A DNA stretch of 25,811 bases from Opitutia bacterium (GTDB lineage Bacteria; Verrucomicrobiota; Verrucomicrobiia; Opitutales; JANYEO01): positions 1 through 25,811 of the forward strand of contig JANYEO010000063.1 of NCBI GenBank assembly GCA_025363025.1, given 5' to 3'. The position numbers and the translations under genes are program-made. Under the pieces are notes generated by a model, which was not told the DNA's origin, searched no databases, and worked only from the letters and a program-made list of their open reading frames with translations. Numbering within the stretch: position 1 is the stretch's first letter; each line of letters begins with the position of its first letter. Below are positions 6,505-14,985 of the stretch, in pieces.

Positions 6505-7936
6505 GGGGTGATGAGTTCGATCGAAAATAATGATAAGCTGCCAAAGCTCGGTCTCGACCTTCAGCAGGTAATATTATAGGGCAAGGATACGTTTTACCCA
6601 AGACAATACCCGCATCTTCAAGCGTTTCAGAGCCTGCCTCCCACGGGCGGTGGAGCCACTTAGCCGGTAAATGGCGGAGCTCCGGTACATAGCGCTTCAC
6701 ATAGGCCCCCTCTTTATCAAACTTCTCCCCCTGCAAAATAGGGTTAAATACGCGAAAATAAGGAGCAGCATCTGCCCCGCACCCAGCACTCCACTGCCAA
6801 CCCAAAGTATTACTCGCTAAATCTGCATCAACGAGTGTATCCCAAAACCAACGTGCCCCTGCCTGCCACGGCTGCAAAAGCTGCTTCACTAAAAAAGAAG
6901 CGACCACCATCCTCACCCGGTTATGCAGTGTACCCGTTTGCCATAACTCCCGCATGCCCGCATCAATGATAGGATAACCCGTTTGTCCTTTTTGCCAAGC
7001 CTCTACCCATACAGGATTAGGCTCCCAAGGGAAGGTTTCAAAAACAGGCCTTAAAGGAGCATCGGGTGTATGTGGAAAATGCCAAAGCAAATGGTAAGCA
7101 AACTCCCTCCAGCCAATTTCTGCTAAAAACTTATCTGTATTGGGCGTTGCAATAGGGATGGCTTGCTTAACGGCGAAGACAACCTCCCGCGGGCCTATCT
7201 GCCCAAAATGCAAATAAGCGGACAAGCGAGACGTACCGCCCTGAGAAGGATAATCCCGCTGTACGCTATAATCATGAATATGATGGTCTATAAAATATTG
7301 AAGCGTCCCTTGTGCGCCTTTACGTGAAACCTCCCACGTTGATGCAAGCCCACTCGCCCAAGGCAGCTTTGGAAGGAGTAATAAATCATCAACAGATAAG
7401 CTGCTGATATTATAATCAACACCCTGCCAAGGGCCTTGCGGCATCTCTACTGGCCCTCCATGCAAAAGCCCCTGACAATGCTTCCAGAAAGGAGTAAAGA
7501 CCTGGAAAGGCCCCCCTGCTTTATTTTTTAACGTATGGGGCTCGAACAAAAGCGCACTGTTAAACGAAAGCGCCTCTATGCCTTTATCTTTAAGGGCCGT
7601 TTTGATCTGACTATCACGGGCTACGATGTGAGGCTCGTAACGACGACTCCACGTAACTGTATGAGCCCCTGTTTCTTCTGCTAAAGCTTCTAAAACAGAC
7701 TGAGCCGAACCTTCTCGAATAATAAGATGCAGCCCCTTGGCCTTCAACTCTGCCTGCAAATCCACCAATGCATGATGCAACCACCAAGCCGAAGCCCCAC
7801 CAGGCCCCCAAGGAGCCTCTTCTTCCGGGCTATAAATATACAGAGGAATGACGCCACCCGGACGCTCCAATGCGGCCTTTAAAGCAGGATTATCCTGCAA
7901 ACGAAGATCTAGCCTAAACCAATGGATTGTGGACAT
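6491..7936 (-). CDS. phrB: Deoxyribodipyrimidine photolyase (cryptochrome/photolyase family)
   Basis: Uses blue or near-UV light to split cyclobutane pyrimidine dimers, with FADH- as catalytic cofactor and usually an antenna pigment. The N-terminal alpha/beta domain opens with 'HWFRLDLRLQDNPAL'. The C-terminal FAD domain has 'EIGWREFAYHLLWHFP', 'GYPIIDAGMRELWQTGTLHNRVRM', 'RWFWDTLVDADLASNTLGWQWSAG' and 'DAAPYFRVFNPILQGEKFD'. Length (481) is normal. Tryptophans in the 'RWFWDTL' and 'GWQW' segments could serve electron transfer. In the 'GTLHNR' segment, Thr-Leu stands where E. coli-type enzymes have Trp-Met. It overlaps the downstream epimerase by 14 nt and follows the zinc-ribbon gene by 5 nt. 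A (6-4)-specific role or cryptochrome is less likely. Confidence 0.94.
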   Translation of the reverse strand: MSTIHWFRLDLRLQDNPALKAALERPGGVIPLYIYSPEEEAPWGPGGASAWWLHHALVDLQAELKAKGLHLIIREGSAQSVLEALAEETGAHTVTWSRRYEPHIVARDSQIKTALKDKGIEALSFNSALLFEPHTLKNKAGGPFQVFTPFWKHCQGLLHGGPVEMPQGPWQGVDYNISSLSVDDLLLLPKLPWASGLASTWEVSRKGAQGTLQYFIDHHIHDYSVQRDYPSQGGTSRLSAYLHFGQIGPREVVFAVKQAIPIATPNTDKFLAEIGWREFAYHLLWHFPHTPDAPLRPVFETFPWEPNPVWVEAWQKGQTGYPIIDAGMRELWQTGTLHNRVRMVVASFLVKQLLQPWQAGARWFWDTLVDADLASNTLGWQWSAGCGADAAPYFRVFNPILQGEKFDKEGAYVKRYVPELRHLPAKWLHRPWEAGSETLEDAGIVLGKTYPCPIILPAEGRDRALAAYHYFRSNSSPHADV

Positions 7937-7941
7937 GTAAA

Positions 7942-8172
7942 TTAGAAACGTAAACGCTGACTACCCCACCCACAACTAGGGCAACTCGCTAAGCGCTTAG
8001 AAGAACGTACAGCAAAAACACACCCACATTGAATGCAATGAAAGGCCTGGCGCTCCCGCTTGCCTTGATACCATAAAAGATTGCGATAGTCATAAAGGGC
8101 CATGCCTATAAAGGCCCCTAGTAAGGCAATGCCTATGATAAACGCACTAAAAATGCCAAAACCAACGTCCAT
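7942..8172 (-). CDS. Small membrane-anchored zinc-ribbon protein (unknown function)
   Basis: A 76-residue protein with one N-terminal transmembrane helix ('GFGIFSAFIIGIALLGAFIGMALY', about residues 4-27), a short basic linker, and a C-terminal zinc ribbon of two CxxC knuckles ('HCIQCGC' and 'SCPSCGWGS') spaced about 18 residues apart. It should bind one zinc ion on the cytoplasmic side. I cannot name a family. It is packed between the glycosyltransferase (7 nt upstream) and photolyase (5 nt downstream), so it is probably part of the same transcript. Four well-spaced cysteines and tight packing make it a real gene. Confidence 0.75.
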   Translation of the reverse strand: MDVGFGIFSAFIIGIALLGAFIGMALYDYRNLLWYQGKRERQAFHCIQCGCVFAVRSSKRLASCPSCGWGSQRLRF

Positions 8173-8179
8173 AATAACA

Positions 8180-9280
8180 TTAAACGGTTAAACCTAAAAG
8201 GGACTTTAAAGTTGCCTCCCACTGTGTGCGATCAATCAATGTTTTAATATGAGCCCGCACAGCGGAACTGGGTTTAAAAGACTCTAAGGGATTATTCGCC
8301 CATAGGTCAAAAAGAAGTGCACGATTTTCCACTTTTAAAAGACCTGGATGCTCCAGCAATAAATAAGGAATGGCCCCAACGGCCGTTGCTAAAAGCGGAC
8401 AATTCATAAGCGCCGCCTCAGCAACACCTAAACCAAAGCTCTCTGGGCAATTTCCGGGAAAAATAGTTAAATCGGCAATCGCCAAGAGCTCTGGAATATC
8501 TGTACGAGAGCCCAATAGATGCAAACGGTTATTCGTATCGAGGGCTTTAAGGGTATTCAAAAACTCATGCCCTTCATTAATCGGCCCGGCTAAAAGAAGC
8601 TTCCAATGTTTTAACCGCTCATCCTTCAAAAAAGCCTCTGCAAGCCAAAGCTGCCCCTTCCCCTCGCCTATTCTCCCAGTACATAAAGCCAATAAATCTT
8701 GCGATTGAAAGCCCAAGGTCTGACGAATAGCAACCGGGTCATAAATAGCAGGATCAAACCGCTGGGTATCAAGGGTAGGATTCAGGACAATAAAAGGCTT
8801 ATGGATACCGCCGCTTTTTTGCATAGACTCAATAACAGGAGAAGCAGCTATCAGACCATCTGCCCGGTTAGCCCCATACCAAGCCCACTTCCTAGCCGAA
8901 TGTGGATTTAAAGCCCCCTGCCATAGACTATAAACCGTGCGATCAGGGGCCTTCAATAAGAGCGTCGCCCACAGGCTATAAAAATCCCCCGAAAGCACAC
9001 ATACAGGATGTGGCAACCGTTTTACCCAAGATCGCGTTTTACAATAAAAAGAAAGCAAATGCACCCAACTCTTCGGCTTCCGTGGGTAAGGAAAAGGAAG
9101 CACTAAATGACCATCTGTCAGAGCGCAAAACTCAGCAAACAAGGCTTCCTTCCTGCGGGTAATTAAATATGTTTTGATCCCCCACGAGCGAGCGGCTTTT
9201 AAAATCGCTAGCAACATCTGCTCCGCCCCGCCTAAAGCAGTACTATCATGGACAATGAGAAGCGCAGGATGTGAAGACAT
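8180..9280 (-). CDS. GT4-family glycosyltransferase
   Basis: A GT-B fold, probably retaining, glycosyltransferase for an envelope or exopolysaccharide sugar transfer; donor and acceptor are unknown. Length is 366 residues. The N-terminal signature 'HDSTALGGAEQMLLAILKAA' carries the GGAE acceptor-side loop. 'LCTGRIGEGKGQLWLAEAF' begins the donor-binding domain, and 'CPESFGLGVAEAALMNCPLLATAVGAIPYLL' contains the E-x7-E pair typical of GT4. It lacks a signal peptide. The ATG at 9280 lies 11 nt from a strong inverted repeat that separates it from rplQ, so it either has its own promoter or is expressed at a reduced level by read-through from the ribosomal cluster. Confidence 0.9.
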   Translation of the reverse strand: MSSHPALLIVHDSTALGGAEQMLLAILKAARSWGIKTYLITRRKEALFAEFCALTDGHLVLPFPYPRKPKSWVHLLSFYCKTRSWVKRLPHPVCVLSGDFYSLWATLLLKAPDRTVYSLWQGALNPHSARKWAWYGANRADGLIAASPVIESMQKSGGIHKPFIVLNPTLDTQRFDPAIYDPVAIRQTLGFQSQDLLALCTGRIGEGKGQLWLAEAFLKDERLKHWKLLLAGPINEGHEFLNTLKALDTNNRLHLLGSRTDIPELLAIADLTIFPGNCPESFGLGVAEAALMNCPLLATAVGAIPYLLLEHPGLLKVENRALLFDLWANNPLESFKPSSAVRAHIKTLIDRTQWEATLKSLLGLTV

Positions 9281-9291
9281 TTTTATGACAG

Positions 9292-9344
9292 TGGCCTCAA
9301 AAGCAGTAGAGGAAAGTTATTCCCACTCACTGCTTTTGAGGCCA
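9292..9344 (-). terminator. 16-bp perfect hairpin downstream of rplQ (terminator or attenuator)
   Basis: TGGCCTCAAAAGCAGT at 9292-9307 and its exact reverse complement at 9329-9344 enclose a 21-nt loop. It lies 33 nt past the rplQ stop, where the ribosomal transcript would be expected to end. No strong T-run follows in the minus direction (ctgtcataaaaatg), so termination may be partial. The structure may instead protect the mRNA 3' end or affect translation of the glycosyltransferase gene 11 nt further on. Confidence 0.6.
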
Positions 9345-9377
9345 ACTATAAAGCGTTAATCGCTTCGCTACAAAACC

Positions 9378-9923
9378 TTAGCTTGCAGAAGACTCAGTCG
9401 CCTCAGCCACAGGGGCAAGGGCCTCTTCTGTCGCGGCTTCTACTTTGACTGCTTCAGTCGTTGTAGCTGCCTTACGTGTACGGCTACCAGTTTTTTTAAC
9501 GGCTTTCGCAGCACGGCGTGAACGGCTTTGGAACCCAATATCATCCCCTTTGATCAGCTCTATAAGCGCCATATTAGCAGCGTCACCCAAACGAGGAACA
9601 AGTTTGAAAACGCGTGTATAACCACCGGGGCGACTCAAAAACTCCGTCGCGCGCTCATTAAAAAGCATGCGAACGGCTTCTTGATCCCGCACATGGCTCA
9701 AAGCCAACCGGCGAAAATGTACTTTTTGAGCAGGGTCCTGCGCCAAATGGGCTTTTTTCGCGAGCGTTATCATACGCTCAGCAAAAGGACGAAGCGCTTT
9801 GGCTTTAGTCAGTGTGGTCTCAATTCGGCCGTGGCGGAAAAGAGCCGCAGCTAAGTTAGACATAAGGGCAAAGCGATGAGCTTTAGTAACCCCAAGTGTA
9901 AATCGATGATTGGCGTGACGCAT
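9378..9923 (-). CDS. rplQ: 50S ribosomal protein L17 with long C-terminal extension
   Basis: Large-subunit protein near the exit tunnel. The family core fills residues 1 to about 128: 'MRHANHRFTLGVTKAHRFALMSNLAAALFRHGRIETTLTKAKALRPFAERMI', then 'GGYTRVFKLVPRLGDAANMALIELI'. E. coli L17 has 127 residues; this one has 181. The extra 50 or so are basic first (SRSRRAAKAVKKTGSRTRKAA) and then rich in Ala and Glu, hence probably disordered. The opening wording is of the type I associate with Verrucomicrobiota. It follows rpoA by 33 nt and is the last gene of the alpha-type segment. Confidence 0.97.
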   Translation of the reverse strand: MRHANHRFTLGVTKAHRFALMSNLAAALFRHGRIETTLTKAKALRPFAERMITLAKKAHLAQDPAQKVHFRRLALSHVRDQEAVRMLFNERATEFLSRPGGYTRVFKLVPRLGDAANMALIELIKGDDIGFQSRSRRAAKAVKKTGSRTRKAATTTEAVKVEAATEEALAPVAEATESSAS

Positions 9924-9956
9924 GTTACTTCAGTATAAACTTATTTCCTGTTATCT

Positions 9957-10973
9957 TTAAGCTTGTTGAGCAGTTGCAACAGGTAGCTTGCTCAAAAGGC
10001 GCTCATCCAGCTTCATGCCTAAGGAAAGGCCGAGCTGCGATAGACGCTCTTTGATTTCATTTAATGACTTTTTGCCAAAGTTGCGGTATTTGAGCATCTC
10101 TTGCTCGCTCTTCATAGCCAACTCACCCACAGTGGTGATATTAGCATTATTAAGGCAGTTAGCGGCACGAACGGATAATTCGATCTCGTTAACGCTCATA
10201 TTGAGAAGCTTGCGCAAGCGATTTTGCTCTTCGCTCACTTCACGGCCTTCGGCTTCAAACTCAACCGACATATCACTGACCCGATCAAAAATATCGAGGT
10301 GATGACGCAAAATAGAAGCAGCTTCTTTCAAAGCTTCGTCCGGGGTTAAGCGACCGTCTGTTGAAATTTCAAGATTCAACCGGTCAAAATCGGTCATTTG
10401 GCCTACCCGTGTATTCTCAATAGAGTACTTAACCAGGCGCACAGGGCTGAAAATGGAATCAATAGGAATAACCCCGATGGATTGTTCTTCTTGCTTATTA
10501 TCTTCAGCTGGGCAATAGCCACGGCCCACTTTAACTTCAATCTCCGCACGGAAGCGATGCTTCTTGCTTAAGGTACAAATGACTTGGTCTGGGTTAACTA
10601 CCTCTAAGCCCATATCCAAAGTAATATCCCCAGCTGTCACAGCGCCCTCGCGCTCTACATCTATTAAGAGCTTGAAGGTATCACGGCGGTCGGCCTTGAG
10701 GAGCACTTTTTTAAGATTGAGAACGATGTCAGTAACATCTTCCACAATACCTTCAACCGTTTGAAACTCGTGATGGACGCCGTCAATCTTGATAGATGCA
10801 ATAGCCGCCCCTTCAATCGAGCTTAACAAAACACGACGCAGCGCATTGCCCACGGTGTAACCATAACCCGTTTCAAAGGGCTCAGCTACAAATTGGGCGT
10901 ACGTATCTGTCGCTGTTTCTTCAACTTTTACGAGGCGTTTAGGGAGCTCGAACTTGCCAAGGCGTTTGATCAT
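9957..10973 (-). CDS. rpoA: DNA-directed RNA polymerase alpha subunit
   Basis: Scaffold subunit whose dimer nucleates RNA polymerase assembly and whose C-terminal domain contacts UP elements and activators. Length (338) is standard. The N-terminal domain shows 'FVAEPFETGYGYTVGNALRRVLLSSIEGAAIASIKIDGVHHEF'. The C-terminal domain shows 'LSVRAANCLNNANITTVGELAMKSEQEMLKYRNFGKKSLNEIKERL', the helix-hairpin-helix that binds DNA. Between rpsD and rplQ, as in most bacteria. Confidence 0.99.
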   Translation of the reverse strand: MIKRLGKFELPKRLVKVEETATDTYAQFVAEPFETGYGYTVGNALRRVLLSSIEGAAIASIKIDGVHHEFQTVEGIVEDVTDIVLNLKKVLLKADRRDTFKLLIDVEREGAVTAGDITLDMGLEVVNPDQVICTLSKKHRFRAEIEVKVGRGYCPAEDNKQEEQSIGVIPIDSIFSPVRLVKYSIENTRVGQMTDFDRLNLEISTDGRLTPDEALKEAASILRHHLDIFDRVSDMSVEFEAEGREVSEEQNRLRKLLNMSVNEIELSVRAANCLNNANITTVGELAMKSEQEMLKYRNFGKKSLNEIKERLSQLGLSLGMKLDERLLSKLPVATAQQA

Positions 10974-11014
10974 AATCGACGGACAGAAAATATATAAGGA
11001 CCGATTGAAAGAAA

Positions 11015-11623
11015 TTAACGGCTATAGAACTCGACGATCAACTGTTCGTTGATGCCAGGCTCAGCTTCGTCACGCGTAGGCTCGCGATTGATAACCCCTT
11101 TAAGCGCATCGGCTTCGAGGCTAATCCACGCAGGAACTACACGGGCTTGAGTCTCCTCCATACAACGCGTTGCCAGTTGCTTAGAAGAAGTACGAGCGCA
11201 AATGGTAATTTCGTCACCAGGGGTACACCGGTAGCTAGAAATGTCAACCTTATGACCATTTACACAAATGTGTCCATGGTTCACAAATTGGCGAGCGGCT
11301 GCACGGGAACGACCCCAACCAAGACGGTAAACAACATTGTCCAAACGCATTTCTAACATGCGAAGGAACGTTTCTCCGGTAATACCCCGCTCATTTTTTG
11401 CACGGGCAAACGTTAAACGAAATTGCTTTTCGCTTAAGCCATACATGAAACGAAGCTTTTGCTTTTCGTTTAAACCTAGGCCATATTCAGACACCTTGCG
11501 GCGCAAACGAGGACCATGAATACCAGGAGGATAAGGCTTATTTTCAAAAGCCTTAGATGGGGCGAAAATAGCCTGCCCGAAGCGACGATTAATGCGCTGT
11601 GTAGGACCCGTATAACGAGACAT
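11015..11623 (-). CDS. rpsD: 30S ribosomal protein S4
   Basis: Primary 16S rRNA-binding protein that starts small-subunit assembly and helps keep decoding accurate. Length is 202. The S4 RNA-binding motif is clear ('RLDNVVYRLGWGRSRAAARQFVNHGHICVNGHKVDI'). The N-terminal part lacks the four-cysteine zinc knuckle, so this is the zinc-independent form. In the alpha operon of E. coli, S4 is the translational repressor; whether this holds here cannot be seen. Confidence 0.99.
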   Translation of the reverse strand: MSRYTGPTQRINRRFGQAIFAPSKAFENKPYPPGIHGPRLRRKVSEYGLGLNEKQKLRFMYGLSEKQFRLTFARAKNERGITGETFLRMLEMRLDNVVYRLGWGRSRAAARQFVNHGHICVNGHKVDISSYRCTPGDEITICARTSSKQLATRCMEETQARVVPAWISLEADALKGVINREPTRDEAEPGINEQLIVEFYSR

Positions 11624-11650
11624 ATCCGATAAAAATTAAAAGGTTAAAAA

Positions 11651-12208
11651 CTAGACGCGGCGACGCTTAGGAGGGCGACAGCCATTGTGTGGAACGGGTG
11701 TTGTATCAACAATAGACGAAACATTAAGACCCACTGCTTGAACGGCCCGCACAGATGAATCCCGACCCATACCAGCACCCTTAACACGGATTGAAACTTC
11801 TTTCATCCCGTGGGAAAGGGCTACGCGAGCAGCATCTTGGGTTACCACTTGGGCGGCATAAGCAGTCGATTTACGCGACCCCTTAAAGTTACATTTACCT
11901 GCACTCGACCAAGAAATGACATTGCCCGTTTGATCGGTAAACGCAACCTTGGTATTGTTGTACGTTGCTAAAATTGTGCAGATACCATGGGTAATATTTT
12001 TGCTCCCCTTGGCCCGCCTAACCTTAATTTCACCCAAATCATCTTTAAGCAGATCTTGAGCCGTAGGCTGTGAAGGACGAGGGGCTTCGGCAGCACCTTC
12101 TGTGGATGCAACTGCCTCAAGGGCAACCTCGGTTTTAACTTTTTTCTTAGGCACTTTAGCTTCAGAAACAGGCGCGATAGGCGCTAATGGCTCGTTTTGT
12201 TCACTCAT
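11651..12208 (-). CDS. rpsK: 30S ribosomal protein S11 with long N-terminal extension
   Basis: Platform protein of the small subunit, near the Shine-Dalgarno helix. The usual S11 body starts around residue 63 ('[34 protein letters not shown]') and ends with the canonical '[18 protein letters not shown]'. The protein has 185 residues against about 129 in E. coli. The extra 50-60 residues are rich in Pro, Ala, Glu and Lys ([20 protein letters not shown]...), so probably disordered. No alternative start lies close to the conserved core, which argues that the extension is translated. It follows rpsM by 13 nt. Confidence 0.98.
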   Translation of the reverse strand: MSEQNEPLAPIAPVSEAKVPKKKVKTEVALEAVASTEGAAEAPRPSQPTAQDLLKDDLGEIKVRRAKGSKNITHGICTILATYNNTKVAFTDQTGNVISWSSAGKCNFKGSRKSTAYAAQVVTQDAARVALSHGMKEVSIRVKGAGMGRDSSVRAVQAVGLNVSSIVDTTPVPHNGCRPPKRRRV

Positions 12209-12221
12209 GGAAAAGACTTAA

Positions 12222-12602
12222 CTACTTAGTAGCTTTTTTAGCCGCACCAACCGTACGGGGAGCCCCCTTACGTGTGCGAGCATTCGTGGAGGTACGTTGA
12301 CCGCGTACAGGCAAGCCCTTGCGATGACGAATCCCCCGGTAACTTTGGATGGACTGCAGGCGCTTAATATTGCCCGCAATATCACGGCGAAGGTCACCCT
12401 CCACCTTATAATGATTCTCTGTGATAAGCGAATTGATTTTATTCAACTGCTCCTCAGAAAGATCTTTGGCCCGCATTGCAGGATCTAACCCCATCGTTTC
12501 AACGATGAGCTTAGCCCGCGTAGGACCAATACCGTAGATGTAGCGTAGAGCAATCTCTACGCGTTTGTTGTCTGGGATGTCTACCCCTAGTAACCGTGGC
12601 AT
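12222..12602 (-). CDS. rpsM: 30S ribosomal protein S13
   Basis: Head protein of the small subunit that forms intersubunit bridges and touches the P-site tRNA. Length is 126. It shows '[35 protein letters not shown]', '[44 protein letters not shown]' and a basic tail. The 74 nt upstream, up to map, are too short for L36 and show no small frame, so the usual infA-rpmJ pair is missing here. Confidence 0.99.
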   Translation of the reverse strand: MPRLLGVDIPDNKRVEIALRYIYGIGPTRAKLIVETMGLDPAMRAKDLSEEQLNKINSLITENHYKVEGDLRRDIAGNIKRLQSIQSYRGIRHRKGLPVRGQRTSTNARTRKGAPRTVGAAKKATK

Positions 12603-12676
12603 AACTTCAAATGAAAAGGAATTGGAAGGCTGAACAAGTTTTGGTGATGGGTAAAGGAAAAATTACATGAAAACGA

Positions 12677-13444
12677 CTAAAGATTAGAAATCGTCAAAAC
12701 CTCTGGCCCAGAAGGAGTTATAAGAACAGTATGCTCGAAATGAGCTGATGGCTTACGGTCACGGGTCAGGGCAGTCCACCCATCTGCTGCATATTCGATA
12801 GCAGCAGTACCCATATTGACCATAGGTTCTATAGCGAGAGTCATCCCTGCGGAAAGTTTTGGGCCTACGCCGGGACGGCCAAAATTAGGGATTTGAGGCG
12901 CTTCATGCATCGAGCGGCCAACCCCATGTCCAACAAAATCGCGGACTATGCTAAACCCAGAAGCTTGAATATGTTTTTGGATTGCAGCTGAAATATCACC
13001 AATACGATTACCGACACGGGCTTCTTGTATTCCCAAACCTAAAGCAGTTTGCGTTTCTTTCACAAGACGCGCTGTTTCAGGATGAGTAGAGCCAACTAAT
13101 ACGGTACGAGCATTATCACCGACAAAGCCGTCATACATAACACAAATATCAAGCGAAACCGCATCCCCAGGCTGTATCATGCGGGTTTTGCTGCCAATTC
13201 CATGGACAACTTCCTCATTAACAGAAATACAGGTATAGGCCGGATAGTGGCGTACACCTGCTTTATAATCGTAACACGCACTCTTGGCACCATACCCCTC
13301 GATCAAAGACTTACCTTTTTGATCAAGATCGTAAGTAGACATCCCTGGTTGAACAAAACGGGCCAAAGATTCAAGCACATCGGCTGCAATGCGACAAGCT
13401 GCACGCATTTTAGAAACTTCTGCTTCAGTCTTAATGGGAATCAT
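12677..13444 (-). CDS. map: Methionine aminopeptidase, type I
   Basis: Removes the N-terminal methionine from nascent proteins after deformylation. All five metal-binding residues are visible: two Asp in 'SLDICVMYDGFVGDNARTVLVG', His in 'FVGHGVGRSMHEAPQIPNFG', Glu in 'TLAIEPMVNMG', and Glu in 'HFEHTVLIT'; the substrate-site His is in 'EEVVHGIG'. From ATG 13444 it begins 'MIPIKTEAEVSKMRAACRIAADVLESL', the standard opening (255 residues). A GTG at 13453 would add three residues and overlap the secY stop by one base; both starts are possible. There is no N-terminal extension with SH3 or zinc motifs. Confidence 0.97.
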   Translation of the reverse strand: MIPIKTEAEVSKMRAACRIAADVLESLARFVQPGMSTYDLDQKGKSLIEGYGAKSACYDYKAGVRHYPAYTCISVNEEVVHGIGSKTRMIQPGDAVSLDICVMYDGFVGDNARTVLVGSTHPETARLVKETQTALGLGIQEARVGNRIGDISAAIQKHIQASGFSIVRDFVGHGVGRSMHEAPQIPNFGRPGVGPKLSAGMTLAIEPMVNMGTAAIEYAADGWTALTRDRKPSAHFEHTVLITPSGPEVLTISNL

Positions 13445-13452
13445 ATTGCCCA

Positions 13453-14958
13453 CTAACTAAAGTTACGCAGTGCCCAGGCCACCATGCCTATAGAAAACAG
13501 AATACCAAGCGGCAACCATAACGCCCCTACTCCTTGGACTTCAGCTACATCTAAAGCTTGACTCAAGCGAGCGTCACTCCGTCCCCGGATGCGGCCTTTT
13601 TTCAAAAAACCATCGTAATGACGTTGCAAGAGAAAAGTCTCTATCTGACGCATCGTATCTAGCACAACCCCTACCGAAATCAGCGTACCTGTGCCGCCAA
13701 AGAAAAGGGCAATCCCGTAAGGGACATGGTAGGCATGATTTAAAAAATTAGGGAAAAGGGCAATGCCCAACAAAAAAATAGCCCCGGCAAATGTAAGCCG
13801 CGTCATCACAAAGTCTAAAAACTGGCCCGTTGGCTGCCCTGGACGAACCCCAGGAATATACCCACCATTTTTCTTTAAATCATCAGCAATTTGAATGGGC
13901 TTAAACATAATAGAGACCCAAAAATAGCTAAACGCAAAGATCAAAAAACCATACAGCACATAATAAGTTGCAGCGCCTGGCATCAAATACATAGCGGCAT
14001 CTTGAAAAAAGCGATAATTAGTTGCAGCGCCCAAATAAGCAAAAATCTGTTGAGGGAAAACTAAGATAGCGCTCGAAAAAATAACGGGCATAACCCCGGA
14101 ATAATTAACTTTTAAAGGCAAAAAAGAAGTTTGACCGCCATAAACTTTACGCCCTACGACACGCTTAGCGTACTGTACGGGTATTTTTCTAGTAGCTTGT
14201 GTTACCGCTACAATGCCCGCTACAACGGCTAAAAGAAGAGAAATCATCAAAGCAGCCTGCGCAAGGCCTAAATCAGGACCAGTAGAGCCAATAGGCTTAC
14301 GGAATAAATGATAGGCTTGTACAATCGCCTGGGGCAAATCCGCCAAAATCCCAACGGTAATAAGGACAGAGATACCATTACCAACCCCTCGTTGCGTAAT
14401 TTGTTCTCCCAGCCACATAAGTATCATCGTACCAGCGGTTAAAAAAATCGTTGAGGTAAACAAAAACCAAGACGAACCAACAATAACAATAGGCCCAAAA
14501 GTACGCACATCGTAACCCGGCATTAGTGACCCAGGGTTTTTTGTCAGTGCAAAAACCAAGAGCATAGCCTGTACAACACAAACCACAATGGTTGCATAAC
14601 GGGTATACTGATTAAGTTTTTGACGACCAACATCTCCTTCAAGCTGCAAACGAGCCAATGAAGGGACAACCGGCGTCAACAATTGAAATATAATCGACGC
14701 ACTAATGTAGGGCATAACCCCTAAGCCAAAAATGGCGCCTTTAAGTAAAGCACCCCCCGTGAACATGTCGTAAAGGCCAAGCAAGGACCCTCCCCCTAAA
14801 GCGGCTTGGCTTGCAAAAAAGGCTTGCAAGCCAGTAGGATCGATTCCCGGCAAGGGCAATACTGCCCCTACACGTGCAACAAAAATAAGCCCCAGCGTAA
14901 AGAATATACGCTGACGAAGCTCAGGGATTTTTAGACAATTAGCAAAAGCCGATAACAT
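13453..14958 (-). CDS. secY: Protein translocase subunit SecY
   Basis: Central channel of the Sec translocon in the cytoplasmic membrane. At 501 residues it exceeds E. coli SecY (443), with about ten transmembrane helices. Landmarks are 'RIFFTLGLIFVARVGAVLPLPGID', the plug region after 'GGGSLLGLYDMFTGGALLKGAIFGLGVMPYISASIIFQLL', 'GEQITQRGVGNGISVLI', and the cytoplasmic loops 'ATRKIPVQYAKRVVGRKVYGGQTSFLPLKVNYSGVMPVIF' and 'KKNGGYIPGVRPGQPTGQFLD'. It lies between rplO and map; adenylate kinase, often located here, is absent. The gene is inside the spc-type segment, so export capacity is coupled to ribosome synthesis. Confidence 0.99.
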   Translation of the reverse strand: MLSAFANCLKIPELRQRIFFTLGLIFVARVGAVLPLPGIDPTGLQAFFASQAALGGGSLLGLYDMFTGGALLKGAIFGLGVMPYISASIIFQLLTPVVPSLARLQLEGDVGRQKLNQYTRYATIVVCVVQAMLLVFALTKNPGSLMPGYDVRTFGPIVIVGSSWFLFTSTIFLTAGTMILMWLGEQITQRGVGNGISVLITVGILADLPQAIVQAYHLFRKPIGSTGPDLGLAQAALMISLLLAVVAGIVAVTQATRKIPVQYAKRVVGRKVYGGQTSFLPLKVNYSGVMPVIFSSAILVFPQQIFAYLGAATNYRFFQDAAMYLMPGAATYYVLYGFLIFAFSYFWVSIMFKPIQIADDLKKNGGYIPGVRPGQPTGQFLDFVMTRLTFAGAIFLLGIALFPNFLNHAYHVPYGIALFFGGTGTLISVGVVLDTMRQIETFLLQRHYDGFLKKGRIRGRSDARLSQALDVAEVQGVGALWLPLGILFSIGMVAWALRNFS

Positions 14959-14985
14959 GGGGAATGTTTAAACCCGAATAATGAG

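Noticed and set aside
8370..9359. Several plus-strand frames opposite the GT4 gene
   Set aside because: Shadow frames of a well-supported glycosyltransferase; no motifs or ribosome binding sites.
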